A stretch of 64,000 bases of DNA from contig CAXTIG010000011.1 in the NCBI GenBank assembly GCA_964244295.1, forward strand, positions 62,001 through 126,000. Direction: 5' to 3'. A program made the position numbers and the translations under genes. Of the stretch, positions 35,660 through 43,807 are shown piece by piece. Position 1 is the stretch's first letter. Every line of letters begins with the position of its first letter. The notes beneath the pieces were generated by a model. The model did not search any database. It was given only the letters and a program-made list of their open reading frames with translations, and was not told the DNA's origin. The DNA comes from JAJAZB01 sp964244295. Its GTDB lineage: Bacteria; Bacteroidota; Bacteroidia; Cytophagales; Spirosomataceae.

Positions 35660-36658
35660 TTAGGGCTGGGGCGAAATCAGGACGGTGTCACCCCGTTGCG
35701 TGATTTGGAGTTCCAGAATTTCTTCCAGCAGCGCCAGGAGTTCGTCGGCGTTTTCTGCCGTAAACGACCCCGACAGGGTCTGGGTCAGCAGGGCCTCATC
35801 GCTCACTTCGGCGGTGATGCCGTGGCGGTCGGCGAGCAGGTACATGAGTTCGAGCACGGTCGTTTCTTCAAACACGTAGCGGTTGTCGGCCCGGACGGCG
35901 CGTTTGGCCGGTGCCGCCGATTTACGGAGTTTGGCGGGGGTCAGCGGGTCGAGGGTGACGAGTTCGCCGGGCTTCATCGTGAGTTGCCGGGCGGTGGCTC
36001 CTTCGCGGTAATTGAGTTGCACCTTGCCCTGGTCGAGAACAACCCTGGTTCCCTGCGGGCGGGCGTACACCGTAAACTCGGTGCCCAGCACCACCACGTC
36101 GAGGCGCTCGTCGGTCCGCACCACGAAGCGTTGGTGGCTGGCGGTGTGGGTCACGGCAAACCGGGCTTCGCCCTTCAGATGCACGTCCCGGTTTTGATTG
36201 AACCCGAATCGGGCCACCCGCAGCGATGAATTGGGGTGCAGCGTAACCCGGCTGCCGTCGGCCAGTTGCAGGGCGCTGGTGCGGCCGGGACCCGTGGCGT
36301 AGGTTTGGTAGCGGATCACGTCGCGGAAAGCCCACCCGCAGGCCAGCGTCAGCAGCACCACGGCGGCGGCCATCCACCCAAAAAAGGGACGGAACCGCCG
36401 CCGATTTTCCGAAACGACTGGCCCGGCCACGGAGGCTTGGGCTTCGCGTTGAGCGAGCAACATTTGGTACTGAGCCAGGCCCCGCGATACGTCAACGACG
36501 TATTGGGGTTGCTGTAGTTCCCAATCGATGAGCCACTGGTAAAACAACTCTTCGTTGCTAGGCGCGGTCACCCAGGCATCGAGCAGTTGCTTTTGCAGCG
36601 CCGATGACCGGCCCGCCAGGTGGTTGAAGACGAATTCTTTATTGATTTCTGCTTCCAT
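35660..36658 (-). CDS. FecR-family anti-sigma factor/regulator
   Basis: The ~332-residue protein has a cytoplasmic N-terminus that would bind the sigma factor, one membrane span at about 92-111 (GWMAAAVVLLTLACGWAF), a periplasmic FecR domain (about 120-215: SALQLADGSRVTLHPNSSL, VLGTEFTVYARPQGT) and a C-terminal DUF4974 domain (about 262-330: FEETTVLELMYLLADRHGI...LSGSFTAENADELL). It lies between sigma and SusC genes and transmits the receptor's state to the sigma factor. Start M at 36658 is preferred over 36685; both are possible. Confidence 0.93.
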   Translation of the reverse strand: MEAEINKEFVFNHLAGRSSALQKQLLDAWVTAPSNEELFYQWLIDWELQQPQYVVDVSRGLAQYQMLLAQREAQASVAGPVVSENRRRFRPFFGWMAAAVVLLTLACGWAFRDVIRYQTYATGPGRTSALQLADGSRVTLHPNSSLRVARFGFNQNRDVHLKGEARFAVTHTASHQRFVVRTDERLDVVVLGTEFTVYARPQGTRVVLDQGKVQLNYREGATARQLTMKPGELVTLDPLTPAKLRKSAAPAKRAVRADNRYVFEETTVLELMYLLADRHGITAEVSDEALLTQTLSGSFTAENADELLALLEEILELQITQRGDTVLISPQP

Positions 36659-36710
36659 GAACGCAGTTGGTTTTTCCAATGACAAGTAAGAGCGGAAAAC
36701 TACGTAGGGG

Positions 36711-37376
36711 TCAGCGTCCGATTACCCAGCTAACCAGCAAGACAAGCAGCGGCCACTTGTCTTTCAGGAGGGCGCGGATTTGTTGATTGGCCCGGTAGAG
36801 TTGGGTTTCTACCGTGCGCACGGACAGCTTGAGTTCGTCGGCGATGTCCTGCGCCTTTTTTCCTTCGAAGCGTTTGAGCAGAAAAATCCGGCGGCATTCC
36901 ACGGGCAGGGCCGAGATGGCTCCTTCCATGTCCTGGTACATTTCCTCAAACTGGCTGATGCCGTCCGGCCCTTCTTCTCCCGAAGGCAGTTCCTGAGCTT
37001 CATCCAGGGCCACGTTGTGGCGCAATTCCCACTTCAGGTAATTGTAGGCCCGGTTGCGGACCGTTTTGAGCAGGTACAACCGGTACGAGGACGTGATGCG
37101 CTCAAAGGCGTTGGTCGAGTAAAACTGGTAGAAGAGTTCCGCCACCAAATCCTCGGCCACTTCCCGCGAGCCGACAAACTTCACCGCGTGCGTACACAGG
37201 GGTTGGTAGTAGCGTTTGAAGAGCAACTCGACCCCCAGACGCGGATCGGTTTCGAGGGTTTTTCGAATGAAAAATTCGTCGTCGCTCATGGGCATCCGGG
37301 CCGCTGCTTCCGGCTGGTCGGAACCGAACACAGGCTGGGGGGGCTCGACGGAAAAAAGGGGTAGAGGTTGCTTCAC
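36711..37376 (-). CDS. ECF RNA polymerase sigma factor
   Basis: The protein is up to 221 residues, with sigma region 2 at about 50-115 (ELLFKRYYQPLCTHAVKFVG, EVAEDLVAELFYQFY) and region 4 at about 150-205 (LPVECRRIFLLKRFEG, IADELKLSVRTVETQLYRA). It ends in a hydrophobic tail (WPLLVLLVSWVIG), an unusual addition that could tether it near the membrane. It should direct transcription of the Sus-like locus under control of the adjacent FecR protein. Internal starts at 37295 or 37289 would give a length nearer the family norm. Confidence 0.92.
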   Translation of the reverse strand: MKQPLPLFSVEPPQPVFGSDQPEAAARMPMSDDEFFIRKTLETDPRLGVELLFKRYYQPLCTHAVKFVGSREVAEDLVAELFYQFYSTNAFERITSSYRLYLLKTVRNRAYNYLKWELRHNVALDEAQELPSGEEGPDGISQFEEMYQDMEGAISALPVECRRIFLLKRFEGKKAQDIADELKLSVRTVETQLYRANQQIRALLKDKWPLLVLLVSWVIGR

Positions 37377-37774
37377 TGGTGAATTTCTTATATTCAGTCA
37401 AACATCTATCCTAAAGACAAGGGGCGGAACTGAATTACGTACAAACTTTGGGAAATAAAATTACAACCTGAGTTCAGGGCTGAAGGATGAGCCGTGGGAC
37501 CCGATCAAGTCTTCTACGGCCTATCTTTTCGCTGGGCAAACCAGCGCGCATTTTTTTCAACGCAGGTGGAATTACCAGATTTGTGAACCGCAAATCGGAG
37601 GGCTTGATTCGTACCCAGTACGTTGCCAAAGACGACAAAGCCATTCTCCACGTCAGCGTGCTGGATACTAATTTCGCTCGTTTCCTGACCCGTTTCACCA
37701 GTGGTAAAAGCATTCTTTCCGGCTTGTGGCACTCGTTCAAAAAAAACCACCCGGAGCCGTGACCCAGCCCAGAA
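37377..37774. other. Gap with an unresolved short ORF region
   Basis: This ~400-bp stretch contains promoter sequence for the sigma gene at its left edge. Between 37487 and 37762 both strands are open: a plus-strand ORF (91 codons) and a minus-strand GTG-start ORF at 37514-37750 containing ISIQHADVENGFVVFGNVLG. The minus ORF reads more like protein and lies just after the permease gene, but I recognise no family on either strand. It could be a remnant. Confidence 0.3.
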
Positions 37775-39166
37775 TCAGTTTTTGCGTAGGGCCAAACGAA
37801 TCAACTCGTTCTCGATTTCCTCCAGCGATTTCCCCTTCGTTTCGGGAACCCTCGCCCGCACGAACAGAAAATAAATCAGGCAGATCACCGCGTGAAAACA
37901 GAACGTGAACGGCAGGCCCCAGTACTGCTTCATCACCGGGAACGAGGCCGTGGTGAAAAAATTGGTAATCCACAACGCCAGCGTAGCCAGCGCCAGGGCA
38001 TTGCCCCGGATGCGGTTGGGAAAAATCTCGGACAGGGCCACCCAGGTAACCGGCCCCAACGTAGCCGAGTAAATGGCGATGAACGCCAACACAAAAACCA
38101 ACACCCAGGCCCCCGGCAATTGCCAGTAAAACGCCCCGGCCAGCGCGAGCGCATCGAGGCACAACAGCGCCGAGCCGACCTCCAGCAATTTCTTCCGCCC
38201 GATTTTGTCGATCGTGCCGATGGCGATGAAGGTGAAAATGAAGTTGATCACCCCGATGATGATCGATTGCAAAAAGGCGGAATCCTGCGCCATGCCCGCC
38301 TGCCGGAACAAGTCCGGCGCGTAGGAAAACAGGGAGTTTTGCCCGACGGCTTGCGAGAAAACCGCGATCACGATGCCGATGAACACGATGGGCCAGAGGT
38401 CTTTCCGAAACAGGTCTTTGACCGATTCCCGGCTTTCCTGCGAAAAACTCTGTTTGATCAAAGCACCTTCGACGTGGGCGTACTCGTCGCCGCCGATGCG
38501 CCGCAACACGGTCAGGGCTTCGTCGGAGCGGTGTTTCCGAATGAGCCAACGCGGACTTTCGGCCACGAAAAACAAGCCGAAAAAGAACAGCAGCGAAGGC
38601 ACCGACTGGGAGGAAAACATCCAGCGCCAGTTGTTTTCGCCCGCGTTTAAAAGCAGGTAGTTGGAGAGGTAGGCCAGCAAAATCCCGATCACGATCGAAA
38701 GCTGGTAAAACGACACCATCCGCCCCCGCATCGAAGCGGGCGAAATTTCGGCGACGTACATCGGGCACACCAGCGCCGCCGCACCCACGGCCACCCCGCT
38801 CAACATCCGAAAGGTCACAAACAGCGGAAAACTCCCGGCCCAACCCGTGCCCGCCCCCGTGAGGGCAAACAGCACCGCGCAGGCCATCAGCAGCTTTTTT
38901 CGGCCCAGCGTATCACTGAGTTTGCCGCCGATCAAGGCACCGATGGCCGCCCCCAGGTTGATGCAGCCCACCGCCCAGCCGGTTTGAAATTCATTCAACT
39001 CAAAATGGCGGGTAAAAAACGGCACCGTGCCGGAGATGATCACCAAATCGAACCCGAACAACACCCCGCCCAGGGCCGCGATGGCGCTGATGAGGTAGAC
39101 GTAGCCCCGGTTGACCGCCGCGTCGACTCCGCTGCTTTCCAAGTGGGAATGAAGGATGACTGCCAT
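37775..39166 (-). CDS. Major facilitator superfamily sugar porter
   Basis: The 463-residue permease has 12 predicted spans and sugar-porter signatures: GRKKLLMA after TM2, ESPRWLIRKHRSDEAL in the central loop, IGRKKLLEVG after TM8, and PETKGKSLEEIE at the C-terminus. The TM7 substrate motif reads SQAVGQNSLFSYAPD, where most family members have a QQ-(S/T)GIN core, so the sugar specificity may be atypical. It probably imports a monosaccharide by proton symport. It stands alone between the Sus-like locus and the alpha-galactosidase region. Confidence 0.93.
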   Translation of the reverse strand: MAVILHSHLESSGVDAAVNRGYVYLISAIAALGGVLFGFDLVIISGTVPFFTRHFELNEFQTGWAVGCINLGAAIGALIGGKLSDTLGRKKLLMACAVLFALTGAGTGWAGSFPLFVTFRMLSGVAVGAAALVCPMYVAEISPASMRGRMVSFYQLSIVIGILLAYLSNYLLLNAGENNWRWMFSSQSVPSLLFFFGLFFVAESPRWLIRKHRSDEALTVLRRIGGDEYAHVEGALIKQSFSQESRESVKDLFRKDLWPIVFIGIVIAVFSQAVGQNSLFSYAPDLFRQAGMAQDSAFLQSIIIGVINFIFTFIAIGTIDKIGRKKLLEVGSALLCLDALALAGAFYWQLPGAWVLVFVLAFIAIYSATLGPVTWVALSEIFPNRIRGNALALATLALWITNFFTTASFPVMKQYWGLPFTFCFHAVICLIYFLFVRARVPETKGKSLEEIENELIRLALRKN

Positions 39167-39301
39167 GAGTGGATGGTTGAGGGTTAGAGTGGTGAAGTCG
39201 AATCGCGGCGATTAAAGTATCCGATCAGATGAAAACCGGTATTTTTAGATAAAGCCATTGTCAGTCAGATTATTAACCGACAACGAGTAACCATTAACCA
39301 T

Positions 39302-39412
39302 CCCAAGTTGTGTGGTCAGAAGAAAGCCTTTTCAACTCCACCGAACCACCCCGTAGGGGCGGGGTGGTTCGGTGGAGTTGAAAGCCACTTGATTCTATCT
39401 CACAACTTAGGG
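39302..39412. mobile_element. Palindromic MITE-like element, copy 1
   Basis: This 111-bp element has outer inverted ends (CCCAAGTTGTG and CACAACTTAGGG) and an inner perfect palindrome with 23-bp arms (39331-39353 and 39360-39382) around the loop TAGGGG. The same element occurs in opposite orientation at 45686-45790. No ORF is inside. Target-site duplications are not clear. Confidence 0.7.
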
Positions 39413-39419
39413 TAACTAC

Positions 39420-40256
39420 TTACTTCAACGCCACATCGGCTTCTTTGCTCAAAAAATCCGCCCCGTCTTCGGCCAAGCCAGCGGCTTCCCAGGTCAGCAA
39501 GGCGTCGTCGGGAACGACCTCGATGGGCGTGATGCTCGCCGAAGAAGACGAAGATTCGTTATACCCGACGTTGGACAGGCGGTTGTAACACGAAATCATC
39601 GACCAGCGGGCGTTGTCCGACAAATTGGCTTCGGAACGGTGCAGCAAATTGCTGTGGAAAAACAGCACGTCGCCCGCTTTCAACTCCACGTACACCCGTT
39701 CCATCGTTTTCAGGGCCAGGTCCACGTACCGCTGCGAAGCGCCCACCTGTTCGCCCGCAAAACCGTGCTCGACCCGGCCCAGCTTGTGCGAACCAGCGAT
39801 GACCTGCAAACAGCCGTTTTCCTGGTTCGCGTCGGTAATCGCCACCATCACCGACATCATCTGGTCGGGCAGCAGAAATTCGTTTTTGTACCAGTACCCG
39901 TAATCTTGGTGCCATTCCCAAGCCCCGCCCACGCGGGGTTCTTTCTGCATGAGTTTGGAATGGAAATGGCAGACCGCCGCCTCGCCATCGAGCAGGGCAT
40001 CGACCGATTCCACCAAGCGTTGGCTGCGCGTGAGCAGGCCGTACACGTCGTCGCCGGGTACGTACCAGAGCGAGAGTTTGCTCCGCTTGCCGCTGCTGTC
40101 GTTGACATTGATGGCGTTTTTACTGACGGCGCTGTCCTCGGTGGCGACCCGGTAGAGTTTTGCGACTTCGTCCGCGTTTAAAAATTCCCGGATGATGAGG
40201 TAGCCATTTTGCTGATACTGCTGGATTTGTGCGGGAGTTAAGGGGTTGGTTGCCAT
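39420..40256 (-). CDS. Phytanoyl-CoA dioxygenase (PhyH) family protein
   Basis: The 278-residue protein is an Fe(II)/2-oxoglutarate oxygenase of the PhyH group. The metal triad is H116 and D118 in WEWHQDYG plus distal H205 in NLLHRSEAN, with the 2-oxoglutarate-binding Arg just after (SDNAR). LQVIAGSHKLGRVEH is typical of the family's core. It hydroxylates an unactivated carbon of a small molecule; the substrate is unknown. Its neighbours are sugar genes, so a sugar- or osmolyte-related substrate is possible but speculative. Confidence 0.88.
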   Translation of the reverse strand: MATNPLTPAQIQQYQQNGYLIIREFLNADEVAKLYRVATEDSAVSKNAINVNDSSGKRSKLSLWYVPGDDVYGLLTRSQRLVESVDALLDGEAAVCHFHSKLMQKEPRVGGAWEWHQDYGYWYKNEFLLPDQMMSVMVAITDANQENGCLQVIAGSHKLGRVEHGFAGEQVGASQRYVDLALKTMERVYVELKAGDVLFFHSNLLHRSEANLSDNARWSMISCYNRLSNVGYNESSSSSASITPIEVVPDDALLTWEAAGLAEDGADFLSKEADVALK

Positions 40257-40347
40257 GTGAATTTGGGGTTTAGAATGCTGTGATTTTTCATTTTTTTTTA
40301 AAGCAGGACTGGCGCAACGTCGTCAAAAATCGCGTATAAACATCTGT

Positions 40348-40416
40348 CCCGTAGATAGCGCAGATTTTCGCAGAGCTATCGCCATCAACTTCTGCTAAAA
40401 TCTGCGCTATCTGCGG
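40348..40416. repeat. 22-bp arm hairpin of the ATCTGCGCTATCTGCGGG type
   Basis: Arms 40353-40374 and 40391-40412 pair with one mismatch across a 16-nt loop, and outer CCCG/CGGG bases extend the stem. It lies between two minus-strand genes. A 65-codon ORF running through it is therefore unlikely to be a gene. Confidence 0.7.
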
Positions 40417-40494
40417 GAAACTTAAGCCCCGTTGCGTAAGTATCTGATAAAGAAAAGGGTTACGCTCGGCGGAACGGTCTCTCATTGCTTGAAA

Positions 40495-42609
40495 TCATAA
40501 ACTAATCTCAAACAGCTCCCCGACGTACTTCCCCGTCAGGCTCACGGCAAACCCGGTGTTTTGCAGCGCCTGCCCGGTGAGAGAAGCGATTACTTTCCCG
40601 TCCATCGTTTTGACCTGGTACCGTTTGGCCGGGTCGAGGTGTTTCACCGTCACCATGCGTTTGGTTTCGGTGGCCCCCTGCCGGAACACGCCGATGATAC
40701 CGCCCCGTTTGGAGTCGGTGTTGATGCGCTGGAAGCCATCCCACATTCCTTCCATGGGTTCGCCAAAGCCGGGCAGGTCCTGCCGGTAGCTCATCACCTG
40801 ATGCCGGTTTTCCATCAATTGCAGCCAATCCGCGTAAGCCCGGTATTTTTTCAGGTCGGGCGCCGACAATTTCCGGGGGTCGCCGAGCATGATGGGCAGG
40901 GCACCGGCCAGCGATTTGAGGTGGTTTTCCCAGCCGGCATCCTGCATTTCCGGGTTCCCAATGACCAGTGCCGTGGCGGGAATAGCGGGCGAACGCCACC
41001 AGGCCATATTTCGGACGCGCAAATCTACGTCCTCTGCCCCCCTGAAATTGGAGAGCCAGTTGCCTTCTGCGTGTTTCAGCATGGCGTAGTCAATCAACTG
41101 CAACCCGCCCATGGTCTCGAAGGTGCAGTCGATGAACAGGCCAGGCTTGGCGGCGTGTAGTTCATCGAACAGTTTCCAAACCTCTTCGTAGTTGGACGCC
41201 AACGACTCGTGGTGGTCTTTGTGTCCCTTGTGATGCTTGGCGTAGCAGCCCGTCACCTTGTTGCCAAACCGGTACGTGCTGGTGACGACCGTAAAATCAA
41301 GTTTCAGGTACTCCAGGCCATAGTCGAGGGCCAACTTCAGCAGCACGTCCTTGATGTAGCCCCGCCATTCCGTACCGAAGCAGGCCGTCCGCATGTTCAG
41401 GTCGTCTTCGTGCAGGTTGGCCGGTTGCTGATTTGCGTCCAGCACAAACCACTCGGGGTGCGCCTGATAGACCTTGCTATCCGGCGCGGCACTGCCCACG
41501 CTCACCCACATTCCTGGCTTCATGCCGAGCGATTTGATGTAGTCGAAAACGGGTTTCAAGCCATTGGGAAATTTTTTGGTATCGATCATCCAGTCGCCAT
41601 AATTCGTAGCCCAGCCATCGTCAATCACGAATTCTTTCATCCCGGCATCGGCGGCCGCTTTAGCCAGTTCCCGGATCAATTTCTCGTTGATGTTCTGACG
41701 AAAAGGGTCCCAGGTGTTGTAGACAAAAGTGGGTTTTTGCTCCAATTCCGACAGGCGGATGCCCATGTGCCGACGCACAAAATCAGGCACGGCCGTATTC
41801 AGCATTTCATCGGGGTCTACGTGGTTGTTGTACACCATCGTGAAGACTTGGGGGGTTTCAAACGACTCGCCTTGCTGAATGTATTTTCGGAAGGGGAACC
41901 GGGCATTTTTGTGCGTCAGGCCGCTCAAAATAGCGGGTTCGTCCCAAAATACCGACGTGTGTTTCACCACCCCGGCGGCCTCGTTGCCCACCACGATTCC
42001 CTGTTTCCAGTCGCGGTTATGCACCGTCAGCAGGGCATCCTGAAAGTTGCCGTCGTACGGCCCAATGGATCGCCTCCGGCCATAATCGTGGCAAATCCAG
42101 CTAAACGTCGTGGCGTAGTACGGAGTCACCAGAAATTTCTCCACGTCGACCGATTCCAGGCGCAGCGGATCGTTGGTCCGGTTTTTCACGACCAGATTCT
42201 TCCGGATCACGGGCAGACCCGGATAGAGCAGAAACCGCACCGTCAGTTCCACCTTTCCGTCTTTGCTTTGCAGAGTCACGGCGGCCCCGTCGCCCTGGTG
42301 GGAGTCGGTGATTTTCTGAATCGTCACCAGCCGCCAGGCCCCGGAGCCGGAGTACACCGTATCGTTTAACTCAAATTGAAAATCAGGATTCGTTTTCTGG
42401 AAGTACCTGAACTCGCCCGTCACGGGTTTGTAGAGCGTAGTCAGAAAATTGCCCTCCGCCGCCGGGAGTTGGATGGTTCGCTGAACGATGCCGTTGTTGA
42501 GCAGTAGCTCCGAAGTGTTCCAGTTGGCAAAGGGCGGGGCCAGTTGGGCCGCCAGCGCGGAATTCAGGAGAAGGTAACTCAAGGAAAAACTCAGGAACGT
42601 GGTCTTCAT
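40495..42609 (-). CDS. Exported GH36-like alpha-galactosidase
   Basis: The 704-residue protein has a signal peptide (cleavage near ALAAQ). An N-terminal beta-sandwich fills about 25-290, and the (beta/alpha)8 barrel begins at FVYNTWDPF (about 295). FVIDDGWATNYGDW and GMKPGMWVSVGSA are melibiase motifs. The candidate nucleophile is D438 in YLKLDFTVV. The acid/base Asp lies downstream, perhaps in the NFRGAEDVD segment. It would remove terminal alpha-linked galactose (or a related sugar) in the periplasm. A His-rich insert (KHHKGHKDHH, about 458-467) follows the nucleophile strand. It is divergent from an AraC regulator gene. The 42609 start is set by the signal peptide. Confidence 0.9.
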   Translation of the reverse strand: MKTTFLSFSLSYLLLNSALAAQLAPPFANWNTSELLLNNGIVQRTIQLPAAEGNFLTTLYKPVTGEFRYFQKTNPDFQFELNDTVYSGSGAWRLVTIQKITDSHQGDGAAVTLQSKDGKVELTVRFLLYPGLPVIRKNLVVKNRTNDPLRLESVDVEKFLVTPYYATTFSWICHDYGRRRSIGPYDGNFQDALLTVHNRDWKQGIVVGNEAAGVVKHTSVFWDEPAILSGLTHKNARFPFRKYIQQGESFETPQVFTMVYNNHVDPDEMLNTAVPDFVRRHMGIRLSELEQKPTFVYNTWDPFRQNINEKLIRELAKAAADAGMKEFVIDDGWATNYGDWMIDTKKFPNGLKPVFDYIKSLGMKPGMWVSVGSAAPDSKVYQAHPEWFVLDANQQPANLHEDDLNMRTACFGTEWRGYIKDVLLKLALDYGLEYLKLDFTVVTSTYRFGNKVTGCYAKHHKGHKDHHESLASNYEEVWKLFDELHAAKPGLFIDCTFETMGGLQLIDYAMLKHAEGNWLSNFRGAEDVDLRVRNMAWWRSPAIPATALVIGNPEMQDAGWENHLKSLAGALPIMLGDPRKLSAPDLKKYRAYADWLQLMENRHQVMSYRQDLPGFGEPMEGMWDGFQRINTDSKRGGIIGVFRQGATETKRMVTVKHLDPAKRYQVKTMDGKVIASLTGQALQNTGFAVSLTGKYVGELFEISL

Positions 42610-42611
42610 AA

Positions 42612-42683
42612 AAGTTTGTGGGTGTCCGTTGCCCGACGGTGGCGCAACCAGCGAATTCAATGGCATTTAACGCCCACAAACTT
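42612..42683. promoter_or_regulatory. Candidate operator, inverted AAGTTTGTGGG sites
   Basis: AAGTTTGTGGG at 42612-42622 and its perfect reverse complement CCCACAAACTT at 42673-42683 flank 50 bp in the divergent gap between alpha-galactosidase and AraC genes. The first lies just upstream of the galactosidase start. They are plausible binding sites for the AraC protein; no binding evidence exists. Confidence 0.45.
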
Positions 42684-42772
42684 CGGTTTTTTCAAGGAGG
42701 GAAAGATGCCGAATTATAGCCTAAACATGGATTATTTTACCTTCGCCTCCGAATCAGACTCCCCCGCGTTAC

Positions 42773-43687
42773 ATGAAGAAGACGACTCGAAAAAGCCGGG
42801 GATTTACCGGGGAACGGATCATGGAAATTCCGAAGGCCCTGGTTGAGAAATGCCGCAAAATGCCCCTGATCAACCGCCTGTTCATCACCCGAATGGGCTT
42901 TTATCCAAAGGCGCGGCACCATTTTTACCATCGCCCGGCCGGAATCTCGCAAGTGATTCTGCTCTACTGCACCGATGGGCAGGGCTGGATTCAGGTACCC
43001 CAGGGCCGGGTGGTGATTCAGGCGGGTGAAGTTTTCGCCATCACCCCCGGAACCCCGCATTCCTACGGGGCAGACACCGGAAACCCTTGGACCATTTACT
43101 GGTTTCACCTCGGTGGAAGCCAATGCAGCGAAGCAGTACAAGTGATTCTGAATGAGCACGCAGGCCCACTCCAACCCGTCCGGGTCGGTTTTTCGGAAGA
43201 ACGAATCGCCTTGTTCAACCGGATTTTCGATACGTTTCTGAAAGGGTACAGCACCGCTAACCTGCTGTACGCCAACCTGACAATCCCCTTCTTTCTGGCA
43301 TCGCTGGTACTGCCGGAAAATTTTCAGCAGGAACGCTTCAAAAGCGGAACCGCGCAACCGACCAGTAAGGCGGTGTCGTTCATGCAAAACAACCTGTCGC
43401 AACCCCTCACGCTGGACAATATTGCTCAGGCGGCGCACTTGTCCCCGTCGTTTTTTTCGAGAAAATTTAAGCAGGATACCGGCTACGCGCCCATCGAGTA
43501 CTTCAACCACCTCCGCATCCAGCGGGCCTGCCAACTACTCCATTTCAGCGATCTGCGCATCAACGAAGTGGCCGCTCAACTGGGCATCGACGACCCGTTT
43601 TACTTTTCGCGCTTGTTCAAAAAACAGATGGGCGTTTCGCCGGTGGAGTACCGGAAAAGTGAGGGGGTAAAGCGGGTGGGGGGGTGA
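42773..43687 (+). CDS. AraC-family transcriptional regulator
   Basis: The 304-residue protein has an N-terminal cupin-like ligand domain (about 45-160: ISQVILLYCTDGQGWIQVPQ, GEVFAITPGTPHSYG) and a C-terminal double helix-turn-helix (about 205-295: PLTLDNIAQAAHLSPSFFSR, LRINEVAAQLGIDDPFYFSR, KKQMGVSPVEYRKS). It is divergent from the GH36 gene and probably activates it in response to a sugar. The first ATG (42773) is used; M17 (42821) is an alternative nearer family length. A duplicate of its last helix-turn-helix lies 1.8 kb downstream. Confidence 0.92.
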   Translation: MKKTTRKSRGFTGERIMEIPKALVEKCRKMPLINRLFITRMGFYPKARHHFYHRPAGISQVILLYCTDGQGWIQVPQGRVVIQAGEVFAITPGTPHSYGADTGNPWTIYWFHLGGSQCSEAVQVILNEHAGPLQPVRVGFSEERIALFNRIFDTFLKGYSTANLLYANLTIPFFLASLVLPENFQQERFKSGTAQPTSKAVSFMQNNLSQPLTLDNIAQAAHLSPSFFSRKFKQDTGYAPIEYFNHLRIQRACQLLHFSDLRINEVAAQLGIDDPFYFSRLFKKQMGVSPVEYRKSEGVKRVGG

Positions 43688-43807
43688 GGCGGGTACTGAA
43701 CCGCCACGAATCGGTCAGTTCATGCCGACGACCAATCGGAATTGGTTCGCAATCGCTTTTTAACAATTGTAAAAAAGCCGTCGCGCCGGGGCCGGTAGTT
43801 TTGCCCC

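Noticed and set aside
37487..37762. 91-codon plus-strand ORF after the sigma factor gene
   Set aside because: No family, and the opposite strand is equally open; kept only as an unresolved region.
40288..40485. 65-codon ORF between the GH36 and PhyH genes
   Set aside because: It runs through a long hairpin repeat, whose symmetry explains the open frame.
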